Shown: positions 53,476 through 62,717 of the stretch, piece after piece
Layout of the letters: every line of letters starts with the position of its first letter
Numbering within the stretch: the first letter of the stretch is position 1
DNA from: Pedobacter terrae
Lineage (GTDB): Bacteria > Bacteroidota > Bacteroidia > Sphingobacteriales > Sphingobacteriaceae
Direction of reading: 5' to 3'
Assembly (NCBI RefSeq): GCF_900100705.1
Contig: NZ_FNCH01000020.1
Location: forward strand, 32,079 to 96,078
Length of the DNA stretch: 64,000 nucleotides
Notes under the pieces: generated by a model
Databases searched by the model: none
What the model was told of the DNA's origin: nothing
Seen by the model: the letters and a program-made list of their open reading frames with translations, nothing else
Position numbers and translations under genes: made by a program

Positions 53476-54585
53476 ATGAAAAAACAAGTGTTAATATCGG
53501 GTGCCAGCTTTGCAGGACTAACGCTGGCCTATTGGCTAAATAAATTTGGTTATGAAGTTACAGTAGTTGAATTAGGGAATGATCTCAGAACAGGCGGTTC
53601 ACCAATAGATGTACGTGGTGAGGCCTTGGATATCGCCAGGGAAATGGGCATTTACGATCAGATCAAAGCCAATGAATTTGTTCATACAGACGAGATCGTT
53701 GACGCTAAAGGAGAAACACTGGCCCACTTTGCCATCAATGCCTTGCCGGAATACCTGGGCGATATCGAGATTCACCGTGGTGACCTGGTAGAGATTATCT
53801 ACCATGCTATTCCTAAAGATGAAGTGCACATCATGTTCGGCAATAGTATAACAGCATTGATTCAGCACGATGATTACGTAAAAGTATCTTTTGAAAAAGG
53901 GGATGATAAAATTTATGATCTGGTGTTTGGTGCTGACGGCACGCATTCTATGGTACGAAAACTTATTTTTGGTCCAGAAGATGACTATAAAAAGTTTTTG
54001 GGCGTTTACTTTGCATTTGCTGCAGCAGACCATGTCCAAACCGGAAGGTCAAAATCTACAGGCATGGTATATCGTGAACTGGGAAAACAGGCGGTAATCT
54101 TCCAGTTTAAAGCTGCTGCAAATGCTATCCTCATTTTCCGGGCGCCGAAATTAAATTGGGACTACCGGGACCGGGACCGGCCGAAGCAGATCCTAAAAGA
54201 TTATTTCGCTGGAAACGAGAGTTGGAAACTTCCGGAAATTTTAGAGGCCATGCTGGCTGCCGATGAGCTTTATTTCGATGAGGCCTGTCAGATTAAAATG
54301 CCCTCATGGACAAAGGGCAGGGTAGGCCTGATCGGTGATGCCGCCTATGCCCCAAGCTTTTTTACGGGTATGGGTACCAGCCTGGCCATGCAGGGTGCAA
54401 CAATATTGGCGAAAGAACTGCATCACCATGAGGATCACCAAACTGCTTTCGAAAAATATAATGAGGGATTTAGATCATTCGTGGAAAGCGTTCAGGCAGG
54501 GGTAGATGCTTCGCTAAAAGTTCAGCTACCTGAAACTGAAGAAGAATTACAAGCTTCCTTTTTGGCCTGGAAAAGTGATCAGTAA
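53476..54585 (+). CDS. FAD-dependent monooxygenase (TetX/PHBH type)
   Basis: 369 aa. GxGxxG-like ISGASFAGLTLAYWL (7-21), the DG motif LVFGADGTHSMVRK (about 148-161) and the GD motif GRVGLIGDAAYAPSFFTGMG (about 275-294). Class A flavin monooxygenases hydroxylate aromatics or inactivate tetracyclines. It resembles the TetX group in length and motif set, but resistance cannot be claimed. Divergently paired with an AraC regulator. Confidence 0.88.
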   Translation: MKKQVLISGASFAGLTLAYWLNKFGYEVTVVELGNDLRTGGSPIDVRGEALDIAREMGIYDQIKANEFVHTDEIVDAKGETLAHFAINALPEYLGDIEIHRGDLVEIIYHAIPKDEVHIMFGNSITALIQHDDYVKVSFEKGDDKIYDLVFGADGTHSMVRKLIFGPEDDYKKFLGVYFAFAAADHVQTGRSKSTGMVYRELGKQAVIFQFKAAANAILIFRAPKLNWDYRDRDRPKQILKDYFAGNESWKLPEILEAMLAADELYFDEACQIKMPSWTKGRVGLIGDAAYAPSFFTGMGTSLAMQGATILAKELHHHEDHQTAFEKYNEGFRSFVESVQAGVDASLKVQLPETEEELQASFLAWKSDQ

Positions 54586-54804
54586 ATGTTCTTTTTAGCG
54601 TTGTCTGGGATAGAAGAACAGGGCGTTACTCAAGAAAAGAGGTGTATCATAGAATTGCAATCTACTTTAAATTGGTTGGGTTGAGCTTAGCCTGTACAGG
54701 GTTTGTAGAAGTATTGAGATGCCTTTTAAACATTAAAACAGGTCCTTCAACGATTTTCCCGAAACTTCAGAAGCTACCATTAGCAGACTGCCTGAAAAAA
54801 AATA

Positions 54805-54932
54805 GTCATCCCGACCGTAACGCAGTCCCGACTTCACGTCGGGACTGTGATCTTATCAACGAAGTTATTAAAACCTGGTTGATAAGATTTCTCCCTGCCT
54901 GTACAGGCGGGCACTGCGGTCCAAATGACGAT
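54805..54932. repeat. Mosaic palindromic intergenic element
   Basis: Starts GTCATCCCGACCG and ends GGTCCAAATGACGAT. It contains three perfect inverted repeats: CAGTCCCGAC/GTCGGGACTG, ATCTTATCAAC/GTTGATAAGAT, and GCCTGTACAGGC. It shares TTTCTCCCTGCCTGTACAGG wording with 30593-30633. The rest of the 54586-55265 gap shows no gene. Confidence 0.7.
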
Positions 54933-55265
54933 ACTTCCAAGCCGTTCAAACTTCTTTTTTACATCTATCACTTATATTAATTTTAAGGAGAGATTATTAG
55001 CCGATATGGCACATGTGAACAATGGAAAGCAGGCCCGGCAAGTTTGACTTTCCACCCTTCTTATAAGCAAAACAATATCGCTTTAAACGCTTTCTACGTG
55101 AATAGCTGCCTACCATTATATGATGCAACTTCATAAGTATGGAATACAGAAAGATGTGATGAAAAATATTTTCTTATTAGCCCACACCATCATGACTGTA
55201 AGAAGGAATAGCGCACGTCATATAAAATACCGTAAAGATCAACTAAAGTTGTTACTGAAAGCTGG

Positions 55266-57770
55266 CTATTGGTTTTTATATGCTTTCAGGTACTTAGCGG
55301 TTTTACTGTTAGCGTTTTTGCATAGTTCATCAGGAAAGCCAGAAAATACAACCTCACCACCCAGGTCGCCGGCCCCTGGTCCAATATCAATTACCCAGTC
55401 GCTTTGTGCGATCAACTGCATATCATGCTCCACAACAATTACGGTATTTCCGCTGTCTACGAGTCTGTTCAGCTGTAGGAGCAGGCGCTCAACGTCAGCC
55501 GGATGAAGGCCGGTTGTGGGTTCATCAAGGATGTACAGTGACGAGCCTTTATTATTTTTTTGCAGTTCCGTTGCTAATTTAATGCGCTGCGCCTCCCCGC
55601 CAGAGAGTTCAGTAGCAGATTGTCCGAGCCTGAGGTAACCCAGGCCAACCTCCCGCACTACATTTAGCCCCTGGTAAATCTGGAGGTCTTCATCGAAAAA
55701 GTTGCAGGCGTCTTCAACTGTCATTTCTAACACCTGGGCAATATTTTTATCTCTATAGGTCACTGCTAAAGTTTCTGGGTTGTAACGGGTACCTCCGCAG
55801 GCCGGGCATGGGGTATATACACTCGGTAGAAATAAAAGTTCAACCATCACAAAGCCTTCACCCTGGCAATTGGAACAGCGGCCCTTAGCCAGGTTAAAGG
55901 AAAAACGTCCGGCGTCATACCGTTTTTTTTTGGCTGCGGGTGTGTCGGCAAAGCGTTTGCGTATGTGGTCGAAAAGTCCGGTATAGGTAGCAAGGTTTGA
56001 TCTCGGTGTTCTGCCAATTGGGCGCTGATCTACAACCACCAATCTGGATATTTGATCGGCCCCACTGATGATTTTTCCTCCGGCAGGCATGGAGTTATCG
56101 ACTAAAGGTCCTTCGGCTGTAGATTCGCTCAGTATTTCAGTCGGCATTCCCAATTGCTTTGAAAGTAACTCCACAAGTACCTGGCTAACCAAACTGCTTT
56201 TTCCCGAACCCGAAATTCCCGTTACACTGGTCATCACGCCCAGGGGAAAGTCGACGTCCACATCCTTCAAATTGTGTCTCTTAGCTCCACGCACGCGGAG
56301 ATGCCCTTTGAATATTCTTGGTTGGTGTTCAGGGCGACTGTGAGTATCTGAAAGAAATCTTCCGGTAACGGAGGCGGTATTTTTTTTCAGCCCGGCAACT
56401 GTGCCGCTGTAGATAATCTGCCCGCCCTGCTCTCCGGCACCCGGTCCTACATCAATAATCCAGTCTGCCCGCTTAATGACCTCTATTTCATGTTCGACAA
56501 CAAAAATGCTGTTCCCTGCGTTTTTTAATTTCTCCAGTATACTCAGCAAAGCTTCTGTGTCTGCCGGGTGTAATCCTGCAGATGGCTCGTCGAGAACATA
56601 AACAACTCCGAAAAGATTAGAGTGTACCTGAGTAGATAAACGCAATCTTTGTAATTCGCCGGGAGAAAGGGTAGGGGTACTTCGATCAAGGGTGAGATAG
56701 CCTAAACCGAGCTCAAGCATAACACTGATTCTGGAGCGCATGTCTGTAGAAATTCTTTGGATAACCAGCTGCTTTTCTTCGGATTTTACATCTTTTTCAT
56801 TCCAGGCAGCTTCACTGAAAAGCTCCCAAAGTTCAGCTAATGTCATTCCGGAAGTTTCTGCAATATCTTTGCCTTTGAATTTCACAGACAGTGCTTCTTT
56901 TTTCAGCCGCTTACCCGCGCAAACCGGGCATAATTTGCTGATCATATATTTTGAAACCCTTTTTTTCATCAGTTCAGACTGGCTTGATGCAAAGGTTTTT
57001 AATACGTAAGCCCGGGCACCAATGAAGCTACCCATATAATCCGGTGATCGCTTTTTGGCAATTGCTAAAGCAGTTTCTTCAGGTGAAAGGCCAGGATAAA
57101 CGGGAGCGGTAGGCGTCTCTTCAGTAAACAGGATCCAATCTCTCTGCTTTTTGGGCAACTTTTTCCATGCAGTGTCCACATCGAAGCCCAGCGATACTAA
57201 GATGTCCCGCTGGTTTTGACCTTGCCATGCCCGTGGCCAGGATGCAATTGCGCCCGCTCTGATGCTGAGCGTATCGTCCGGTACCATTGTTGCCTCGTTG
57301 ACCTCAAAAACACTACCCATACCATGACACTCCTCGCAGGCACCTTCAGGGGTGTTAAAAGAGAAGCCCTCTGCATAGATGATGGATTGACCGGGGGGAT
57401 AGTCTCCGGCACGGGAGAAAAGCATTCTAAGCAAGTTCGACAAAGTGGTTACACTGCCAACCGAAGATCTGGTGGAGGTTCCCGAACGCTGCTGTTGCAG
57501 GGCAACTGCGGGGGGCAACCCCTCGATGGAATCTACTTCAGGAACATTCATCTGGTTGAAAAGCCTGCGTGCATAAGGCGAAACGGATTCCAGATAGCGC
57601 CGTTGCGCTTCAGCATAGAGTGTACCGAATGCAAGGGATGATTTCCCTGATCCTGAAACACCGGTAAATACAACCAGTTTATCACGGGGAATCTCGAGCG
57701 AAATATCTTTTAAATTATGTTCCCTTGCACCTTTTACCCGGATCATATCGGTCATGTTCTCCTTCACCAT
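55266..57770 (-). CDS. UvrA-like ABC protein, short (UvrA2-type)
   Basis: 834 aa against about 940 for housekeeping UvrA. Two ABC modules: Walker A GVSGSGKSSLAFG and GISGSGKSSLVSQ, signatures LSPGELQRLRL and ELSGGEAQRIKLA, Walker B VVYVLDEPSAGLHP and LYILDEPTTGLHP. Zinc Cys pairs are present in ACEECHGMG, LCPVCAGKR, CSNCQGEG and CPACGGTR. The length fits UvrA2/DrrC-type paralogues that lack the UvrB-binding domain and are linked to tolerance of DNA-binding drugs. ATG 57755 with AAGGAG upstream is an alternative start. Confidence 0.88.
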   Translation of the reverse strand: MVKENMTDMIRVKGAREHNLKDISLEIPRDKLVVFTGVSGSGKSSLAFGTLYAEAQRRYLESVSPYARRLFNQMNVPEVDSIEGLPPAVALQQQRSGTSTRSSVGSVTTLSNLLRMLFSRAGDYPPGQSIIYAEGFSFNTPEGACEECHGMGSVFEVNEATMVPDDTLSIRAGAIASWPRAWQGQNQRDILVSLGFDVDTAWKKLPKKQRDWILFTEETPTAPVYPGLSPEETALAIAKKRSPDYMGSFIGARAYVLKTFASSQSELMKKRVSKYMISKLCPVCAGKRLKKEALSVKFKGKDIAETSGMTLAELWELFSEAAWNEKDVKSEEKQLVIQRISTDMRSRISVMLELGLGYLTLDRSTPTLSPGELQRLRLSTQVHSNLFGVVYVLDEPSAGLHPADTEALLSILEKLKNAGNSIFVVEHEIEVIKRADWIIDVGPGAGEQGGQIIYSGTVAGLKKNTASVTGRFLSDTHSRPEHQPRIFKGHLRVRGAKRHNLKDVDVDFPLGVMTSVTGISGSGKSSLVSQVLVELLSKQLGMPTEILSESTAEGPLVDNSMPAGGKIISGADQISRLVVVDQRPIGRTPRSNLATYTGLFDHIRKRFADTPAAKKKRYDAGRFSFNLAKGRCSNCQGEGFVMVELLFLPSVYTPCPACGGTRYNPETLAVTYRDKNIAQVLEMTVEDACNFFDEDLQIYQGLNVVREVGLGYLRLGQSATELSGGEAQRIKLATELQKNNKGSSLYILDEPTTGLHPADVERLLLQLNRLVDSGNTVIVVEHDMQLIAQSDWVIDIGPGAGDLGGEVVFSGFPDELCKNANSKTAKYLKAYKNQ

Positions 57771-57788
57771 TGCTTATGTTTTATACTA

Positions 57789-58097
57789 TTAGCAACAGAA
57801 ATTAATGGAGTAGGTTTGGTGAAATCTGAAATCCTGTGCCAATGGCATTGGAAGCTGGAACCTGAAAGATAGTACACGTGGAAGTATTGTTTTTGTATCA
57901 TATATGCAATAGATGTATAAGTAACTTTCATCGTATGGAATCATCTCTGTGAAACCGGGGATACAAATTTTATATTTCGATGTATATGGCTTAAGTACAG
58001 CAATTCCTTTATCTACCGAATAATCTTTGACAGCCAGGGCCTGGTTCAACCTACTGATCATGCTTACCAGCATTTGCTTATCTATGGCTTTTCGCAC
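57789..58097 (-). pseudogene. Hypothetical ORF, probably 5'-truncated
   Basis: A GTG-started 102-codon frame (MRKAIDKQMLVSMISRLNQA) ending FRFHQTYSINFCC. The same frame stays open and protein-like for a further 50 codons upstream (CFNAGYYFHRCNPSTGPDEH), to a stop near 58248-58250, without any ATG, GTG or TTG start. That suggests a gene that has lost its start, or one with a longer ancestral form. No family recognised. Confidence 0.45.
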
Positions 58098-58391
58098 ATC
58101 AGTACTATTGTGCTCATCCGGGCCGGTAGACGGGTTACAGCGATGAAAGTAATACCCAGCATTAAAACAATCCCGTAAATATTTGTCTTCAACATCAAAG
58201 CGGATTTTATCAGGATTGCGAACTTCTTCATCACATGGCTGCTTTAATTAAGAATATCAAACTAACAAAATTTATTCCAGTCTGTCAATCAGGCCTCATT
58301 GCTGTTGATCATGAGACTGGGGTGCCGATTTTATCCAGCAAATCGTTGCGTGTCTTTAAAACTTTCAGCCAGTTTCGGTGGTTGTAACACC

Positions 58392-59921
58392 ATGCAGATT
58401 TTATCCTCCACAGCTGCCCATGGGTCAGCAAAAAAATTATATCCCTATCAGCTGTGTGCGATAGAAACCCTGTTTGAAAAAATGCAGGCCGGTACCGATC
58501 AGCTGCGTTTACTCTTCCAGTTGCCTACAGGCGGCGGTAAAACCGTTATATTTTCTGAAATTGCCGATCGTTTTATCAAGCAATATGGAAAGAAGGTCAT
58601 TGTGCTTACACATCGGCAAGAGTTATGCAAACAGACTTCGCTTGCAATGAAAAATGCTGGCGTTTTTAATAAAGTAGTAGACAGCAAAGTTAAACGGATA
58701 GCCAAAAAAGATTATTATCACTGTTATGTAGCCATGGTCGAAACCCTGAAACACAGGATCGATGACGGTTTGATTAATACAGATGGGGTTGGCCTTGTCA
58801 TTGTAGATGAGGCCCATCACAATTCCTTCCATAAACTGCTTAAAAAATTTCCGGCTGCCAGGATCATCGGGGTAACTGCCACGCCTTTTTCGGCAGATGC
58901 AACGCTGCCTATGAAAAGCTTTTACAGTGAGCTCGTGCTTGGAGAGCAGATCAATTCCCTCATTGGACAGGGTTTTCTGGCAAAGCCAAAAAGTTTTGCT
59001 TATGAGGTAGAACTCAACACGCTGAACAGGGGCATACATGGCGATTTTACGGTGAGCAGCTCTGATGAGCTATATTCATCCAAAGTAATGCTCGATCTTC
59101 TGGTACATGCCTACAGGGAACATGGCCTTGGGAAAAAGACATTAATTTTCAATAACGGCATATTTACCTCCCGAAAGGTATTAGAAGTTTTTCAACAGGC
59201 CGGTTATCCTATCCGCCACCTAGATAACCAGACAGAAAATGCAGAACGGATTGAAATATTAAAATGGTTTAAAAAAACAAAGGGGGCGATATTAACATCG
59301 GTATCGATATTAACCACTGGTTTTGATGAACCATCTGTGCAGTCGGTCATTCTCAACCGTGCCACTACCTCACTTACGCTTTATCATCAGATGATCGGCA
59401 GGGGAGCGAGGCGTTTGCCCGGTAAAAAGACTTTTACTATTATAGACCTGGGCAATAATGCAGAAAGGTTTGGAGAATGGGATGCACCGGTAGATTGGCA
59501 GCATGTATTCGAAAACCCCGAAATTTATCACCAGATTCTGGCAAAGGCCAATGATGATATCCATCAGATGCCGGCTGAAATGAGAAACAGGTTTCCCAAC
59601 AGTACGGGGATAGCATTCGACGTACTTGCGGCCTACCAAACAGCAATGGATAAAGGGGAAAAAGCCAAGACAGTGCTCCGCGATTCCATCAGGCAGCATG
59701 CCATAATGTGCGCAGACAATGCTGACACGGTAAGCAGCGCATTAGAATTGGCCGCTGAACTCGATAAAGAAATTGACTGGAGGATAAAACAATACGCCAA
59801 ATGCCTCGGTTCGGTAACCAAAAACTACATTAAGTGGCTAGGCAGCGATTACCGGAGCCGTTTGCATGGCCTGATCGAGAAAGTAATGTCAAGGCGGGCG
59901 GCAATGCGCGCAGCAGTTTAA
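58392..59921 (+). CDS. DEAD/DEAH-box SF2 helicase
   Basis: 509 aa from ATG 58392; the upstream extension (MLLIMRLGCRFYP...) is Cys-rich and unlikely to be real. Motif I LPTGGGKT, Ia LTHRQELC, II VDEAHHN, III TATPFS, V SILTTGFDEP and VI QMIGRGARR define an SF2 ATP-dependent helicase of the SSL2/RAD3-like group. The C-terminal about 110 residues are helical and lysine-rich. A 63-aa gene follows 37 bp downstream. Substrate (DNA or RNA) not determined. Confidence 0.9.
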   Translation: MQILSSTAAHGSAKKLYPYQLCAIETLFEKMQAGTDQLRLLFQLPTGGGKTVIFSEIADRFIKQYGKKVIVLTHRQELCKQTSLAMKNAGVFNKVVDSKVKRIAKKDYYHCYVAMVETLKHRIDDGLINTDGVGLVIVDEAHHNSFHKLLKKFPAARIIGVTATPFSADATLPMKSFYSELVLGEQINSLIGQGFLAKPKSFAYEVELNTLNRGIHGDFTVSSSDELYSSKVMLDLLVHAYREHGLGKKTLIFNNGIFTSRKVLEVFQQAGYPIRHLDNQTENAERIEILKWFKKTKGAILTSVSILTTGFDEPSVQSVILNRATTSLTLYHQMIGRGARRLPGKKTFTIIDLGNNAERFGEWDAPVDWQHVFENPEIYHQILAKANDDIHQMPAEMRNRFPNSTGIAFDVLAAYQTAMDKGEKAKTVLRDSIRQHAIMCADNADTVSSALELAAELDKEIDWRIKQYAKCLGSVTKNYIKWLGSDYRSRLHGLIEKVMSRRAAMRAAV

Positions 59922-59958
59922 ACTAAGGCTAGGCTGATACTTGGGCAGATTTTATTAG

Positions 59959-60150
59959 ATGTCGTCCGTAAATTTCACAGGAACTTTTTTGGGTACATTA
60001 AAAAAAATAAAATCACCGGAAGATGGATTAGTGCCAACCAAAAAAGAAGACTATCCTTTTGAATTAACTGAAGTTGTTACCAATCGGGCACAGCTAAGCG
60101 ATTTTAAACATGCAATAATGAATAAAGCAGCAGAATTTAGAAATTATTAA
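59959..60150 (+). CDS. Small protein downstream of the helicase
   Basis: 63 aa, starting MSSVNFTGTFLGTLKKIKSP, hydrophilic and slightly basic, with no membrane segment. Same strand and 37 bp after the helicase, and followed by a clear terminator, so probably translated from the same transcript. No family recognised. Confidence 0.5.
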   Translation: MSSVNFTGTFLGTLKKIKSPEDGLVPTKKEDYPFELTEVVTNRAQLSDFKHAIMNKAAEFRNY

Positions 60151-60223
60151 CGTTTCGTCTTTGGTTAAAACCCTATTTGTCAGAGGTTTATAGTAAATTT
60201 GTTTAGCTGCATAGTAAGAAGGC

Positions 60224-60248
60224 ATCATTGCCGCAATGATCATTTTTT
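60224..60248 (+). terminator. Rho-independent terminator
   Basis: ATCATTG-CCG-CAATGAT followed by CATTTTTT; ends the helicase transcript. Two further hairpins (CTGGCCG-AAGGA/TCCTTCCGGCCAG at about 60308-60338, with a G bulge, and ATCGGCT-AATA-AGCCGAT at about 60359-60376) lie before the peptide gene. Confidence 0.75.
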
Positions 60249-60417
60249 ATATTTTTTCGTCCAGGCGGGGATTAGGCGGTTTCAGTGGTTACAGCCTATA
60301 CTTTAATCTGGCCGAAGGAAAATGATCCTTCCGGCCAGATAGATACTGCTTAAAGCTTATCGGCTAATAAGCCGATCTTTAACGCAAATTTGCGATAAGT
60401 GTTTACACCTTGAAAGG

Positions 60418-60612
60418 TTAATAAGCTCCGTTTAAAATTTCTAAAGCGGTGTACGATTCGAGGCGTTTCATGAGGCCCCACATTGACTCACCACCTAACT
60501 TTCTTCGGTCTTCTACATTTACGCTTCTGTCGTTGGTCCATCTCATGCCACCTTTGATGCTGGTCATTTCTTCTTTGGAAAGAACAGTTAGTTTTTTTGC
60601 TAAGTTTTTCAT
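60418..60612 (-). CDS. Double-glycine leader peptide (bacteriocin/RiPP-like precursor)
   Basis: 64 aa. The leader MKNLAKKLTVLSKEEMTSIKGG has the Bacteroidota pattern of a LSxEExxxIxGG double-glycine processing site, cleaved by C39 peptidase-type ABC exporters after Gly22. The 42-residue core (MRWTNDRSVNVEDRRKLGGE...) has no cysteine, so lanthionine rings are excluded, and it contains a second GG (residues 40-41). No modification, transport or immunity gene is in the window. The peptide could be a class II bacteriocin or a signalling peptide. Confidence 0.75.
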   Translation of the reverse strand: MKNLAKKLTVLSKEEMTSIKGGMRWTNDRSVNVEDRRKLGGESMWGLMKRLESYTALEILNGAY

Positions 60613-61051
60613 AATTACTGTTTTTATTTTAACTGATATAAATATAACACCGATAAAAAGTAATGAGCTATGGAGATTGACATTCGTACAAGACTATTCT
60701 ATATCCGTCAGGAATTTTAGGATATTTGCATTTAAACAAGCATCCGACCATCATTAAGTCACATATAGATTTTATCTTCCTCAATACCTAACTTGCTGGT
60801 GGGTCGTTCATGTTTAAACCGACTTGCACGGTAATTACTTTGTGCACATTTGTTCACAACTCGAGCTTAGAAATACAATATCGTGGTTATTCCTGTTTCT
60901 GCCATCAGCTACTGATATTGGTGATACCATCTGCCGTTCGCTACGATTACACAGTTTAAATGCTTCGTTTTTAAAAGACATATCGAACCATAAATTGAAT
61001 GACAGAGTAGAGCTAATCTATTCGATTGGTAGAATATTGCGAGGTGTTGTG
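60613..61051. other. Gap between the peptide gene and the tRNA region
   Basis: About 440 bp with no credible gene. The ORFs here lack typical composition and promoters. Only the divergent upstream region of the peptide gene (TATATTTA near -35) is of note. Confidence 0.4.
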
Positions 61052-61133
61052 TATTCGGGCGCGGATCGAACTCGCACGCCTTTGAAAGCATCGCGACTTT
61101 AGGTCGGGACGTGTTCCATTATCGACCATTAAC
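61052..61133 (-). pseudogene. Degenerate tRNA-Leu(UAA) copy
   Basis: Reading in reverse, TGCTTTCAAAGGCGTGCG is identical to the variable and T-arm region of the intact tRNA-Leu at 61330-61413, and the anticodon loop CCTAAAG keeps UAA. The acceptor stem does not pair (5' GTTAATG, 3' CCCGAAT) and the D arm is altered. A tandem duplicate that decayed, or the scar of an integration event at the tRNA 3' end. Confidence 0.75.
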
Positions 61134-61280
61134 TTTCCAAAATATCTATGCTCTGTTTAATCTCGAACAAGCCTTTTCTCAAATCTCCGGTACGGCCAGT
61201 ATAAAATTTTTCTATATTCTCAGAACGTGGGATATAAACTGCAAACGCAAGCAGAAGAATTCTGCTAATGATTACAAACA

Positions 61281-61309
61281 AAAAAACCTTTCATTTCTGA
61301 AAGGTTTTC
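61281..61309 (-). terminator. Terminator of the tRNA operon
   Basis: Read on the minus strand: AAAACCTTTCA-GAAA-TGAAAGGTTTTTTT; ends the tRNA-Gly/tRNA-Leu transcript 20 nt after tRNA-Leu. Confidence 0.85.
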
Positions 61310-61329
61310 ATTCGATTTTTTTTTTTGAG

Positions 61330-61413
61330 TACTCGGGGCGGGAATCGAACCCGCACGCCTTTGAAAGCACAGGATTTTAAGTCCTGCGTGTCTACCAGTT
61401 CCACCACCCGAGC
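61330..61413 (-). tRNA. tRNA-Leu (anticodon UAA)
   Basis: 84-nt cloverleaf. Acceptor GCTCGGG pairs with CCCGAGT (one G-T), D arm GGTGGAACTGGTAGACACGC, anticodon stem AGGAC/... with loop CTTAAAA giving UAA, a long variable arm, and T arm GCGGGTTCGATTCCCGC. Second gene of the tRNA pair; a terminator follows. Confidence 0.95.
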
Positions 61414-61484
61414 ATTAGCCGCTGCCGATCTCCATCGGCTTGGTTAACTTTAAAATAAATGCCTTCTGGTAGGAAGGCATTTAG

Positions 61485-61557
<73 letters not shown>

Positions 61558-61593
61558 AAATTAATACATTAGTGTTGTATTCCTTTGGGGTTG

Positions 61594-61623
61594 CAAATAT
61601 AGAAATATAAATATCACTATCAA
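61594..61623 (-). promoter_or_regulatory. Promoter of the tRNA operon
   Basis: TTG (61621-61623), 19-nt spacer, TATATTTG (61594-61601) on the minus strand: a near-perfect Bacteroidota promoter, about 37 nt before tRNA-Gly. Confidence 0.85.
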
Positions 61624-61966
61624 AAAATAATTTTTATTTTTTTGCTTTTTAACGTGTATTTAGTGGCTTTTTGTGCCGAAATAAGAGGAGGTAGCAGATC
61701 AAATTTTTAATTTTAATTCTGAAATTTGAAGATTATCAGAGAGTTAAAATCAGATTTTTCAGCTCAGGTAGAGAGATCTGATCAGGCTTTTAAAAATAAA
61801 AAAAAATAGCTATCCTTTCTTTACATATGTGACAATTCATTTATTTCGATCAATATTAACTTTTTGTAACTTGTTCCGGTTTATGTAAATAATAAGTTAG
61901 TATTTGCAGCTTAGCATGGAAACGCGTTTTAATTTTATTTACCTTATCAGATAAACAGTTTACCGA

Positions 61967-62689
61967 ATGAATAAACTAATAAATGCGCTCAACATTATAG
62001 GAATATGCGGACTATTGGCCTGCCATTCAAAAACCGTAGAAAAGAATGAATCAGGAAAGTTAAGTCCTGTTGCTGACCAAACTGTTACCCCACAAAAACA
62101 AAATAACAGGCCTGAGCATGTTGCCCAATTAACTTTTGTAGAATATCTTGATGATGGTGATTATTTTCAAATTTTAGCGAATAAGGGTGATAGTACATTT
62201 TTATTTATAAATGAAACCGATACGACCCGAAACCTAAATCGTGGAGACAAAATACAGGTTGCCTGGAAAAACGGAATAGTTACCGTTCCTGGAGATAATG
62301 AGGCGGAAATGCCCGCCAAATTAATACTTTCTATCAAGAAAACAGGCGACGGTCCGGTAACTGCCTTTAGAAACGGCAACAAATTAAAATATACATGGTC
62401 TACTGACGAGGAATTTACCTCATCATACCTTAAAAAAGTTTATTTGTTAACTGAATATTACCTCACACAAACAAAAAATTCTTTGCTGCAGGCCGCTATA
62501 AAAAACCGACAGGAGCTCACTTATTCTATCGAGTCGGCAGAAAGGAACGGTCAGCACTATAGGCTAATTGGTATTGCGCCGGTAGGGCCTAATGGTAGTA
62601 ATATTGTTCAATGGCTTTATGTTGGAGAAGAAAGTGGCCAGATTTACGAGTATGACCTTCCGGAAGATAGACTGATTGCATTTAATTAA
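61967..62689 (+). CDS. Lipoprotein, unknown function
   Basis: 240 aa. Signal peptide with lipobox LLAC (Cys near residue 19). The mature part has a disordered Gln/Lys linker (about 22-50) and then a beta-rich domain (TFVEYLDDGDYFQILANKGD) with an SH3-like look, and a C-terminal domain (VYLLTEYYLTQTKNSLLQAA). Followed 28 bp later by a membrane-protein gene, likely one operon. No family recognised. Confidence 0.72.
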   Translation: MNKLINALNIIGICGLLACHSKTVEKNESGKLSPVADQTVTPQKQNNRPEHVAQLTFVEYLDDGDYFQILANKGDSTFLFINETDTTRNLNRGDKIQVAWKNGIVTVPGDNEAEMPAKLILSIKKTGDGPVTAFRNGNKLKYTWSTDEEFTSSYLKKVYLLTEYYLTQTKNSLLQAAIKNRQELTYSIESAERNGQHYRLIGIAPVGPNGSNIVQWLYVGEESGQIYEYDLPEDRLIAFN

Positions 62690-62717
62690 CCCACCATTGA
62701 CTGTTTTGCATTAACCA

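Noticed and set aside
54061..54360. Monooxygenase considered as a definite tetracycline-resistance TetX gene
   Set aside because: Shared class A motifs cannot separate TetX from other aromatic hydroxylases without a search.
54642..54980. A 112-codon ORF between the monooxygenase and UvrA2 genes
   Set aside because: It runs through a palindromic repeat element, with the protein pattern dictated by the repeat.
60824..61102. A 92-codon plus-strand ORF before the tRNA genes
   Set aside because: Ends inside the decayed tRNA copy and has no coding-like features.
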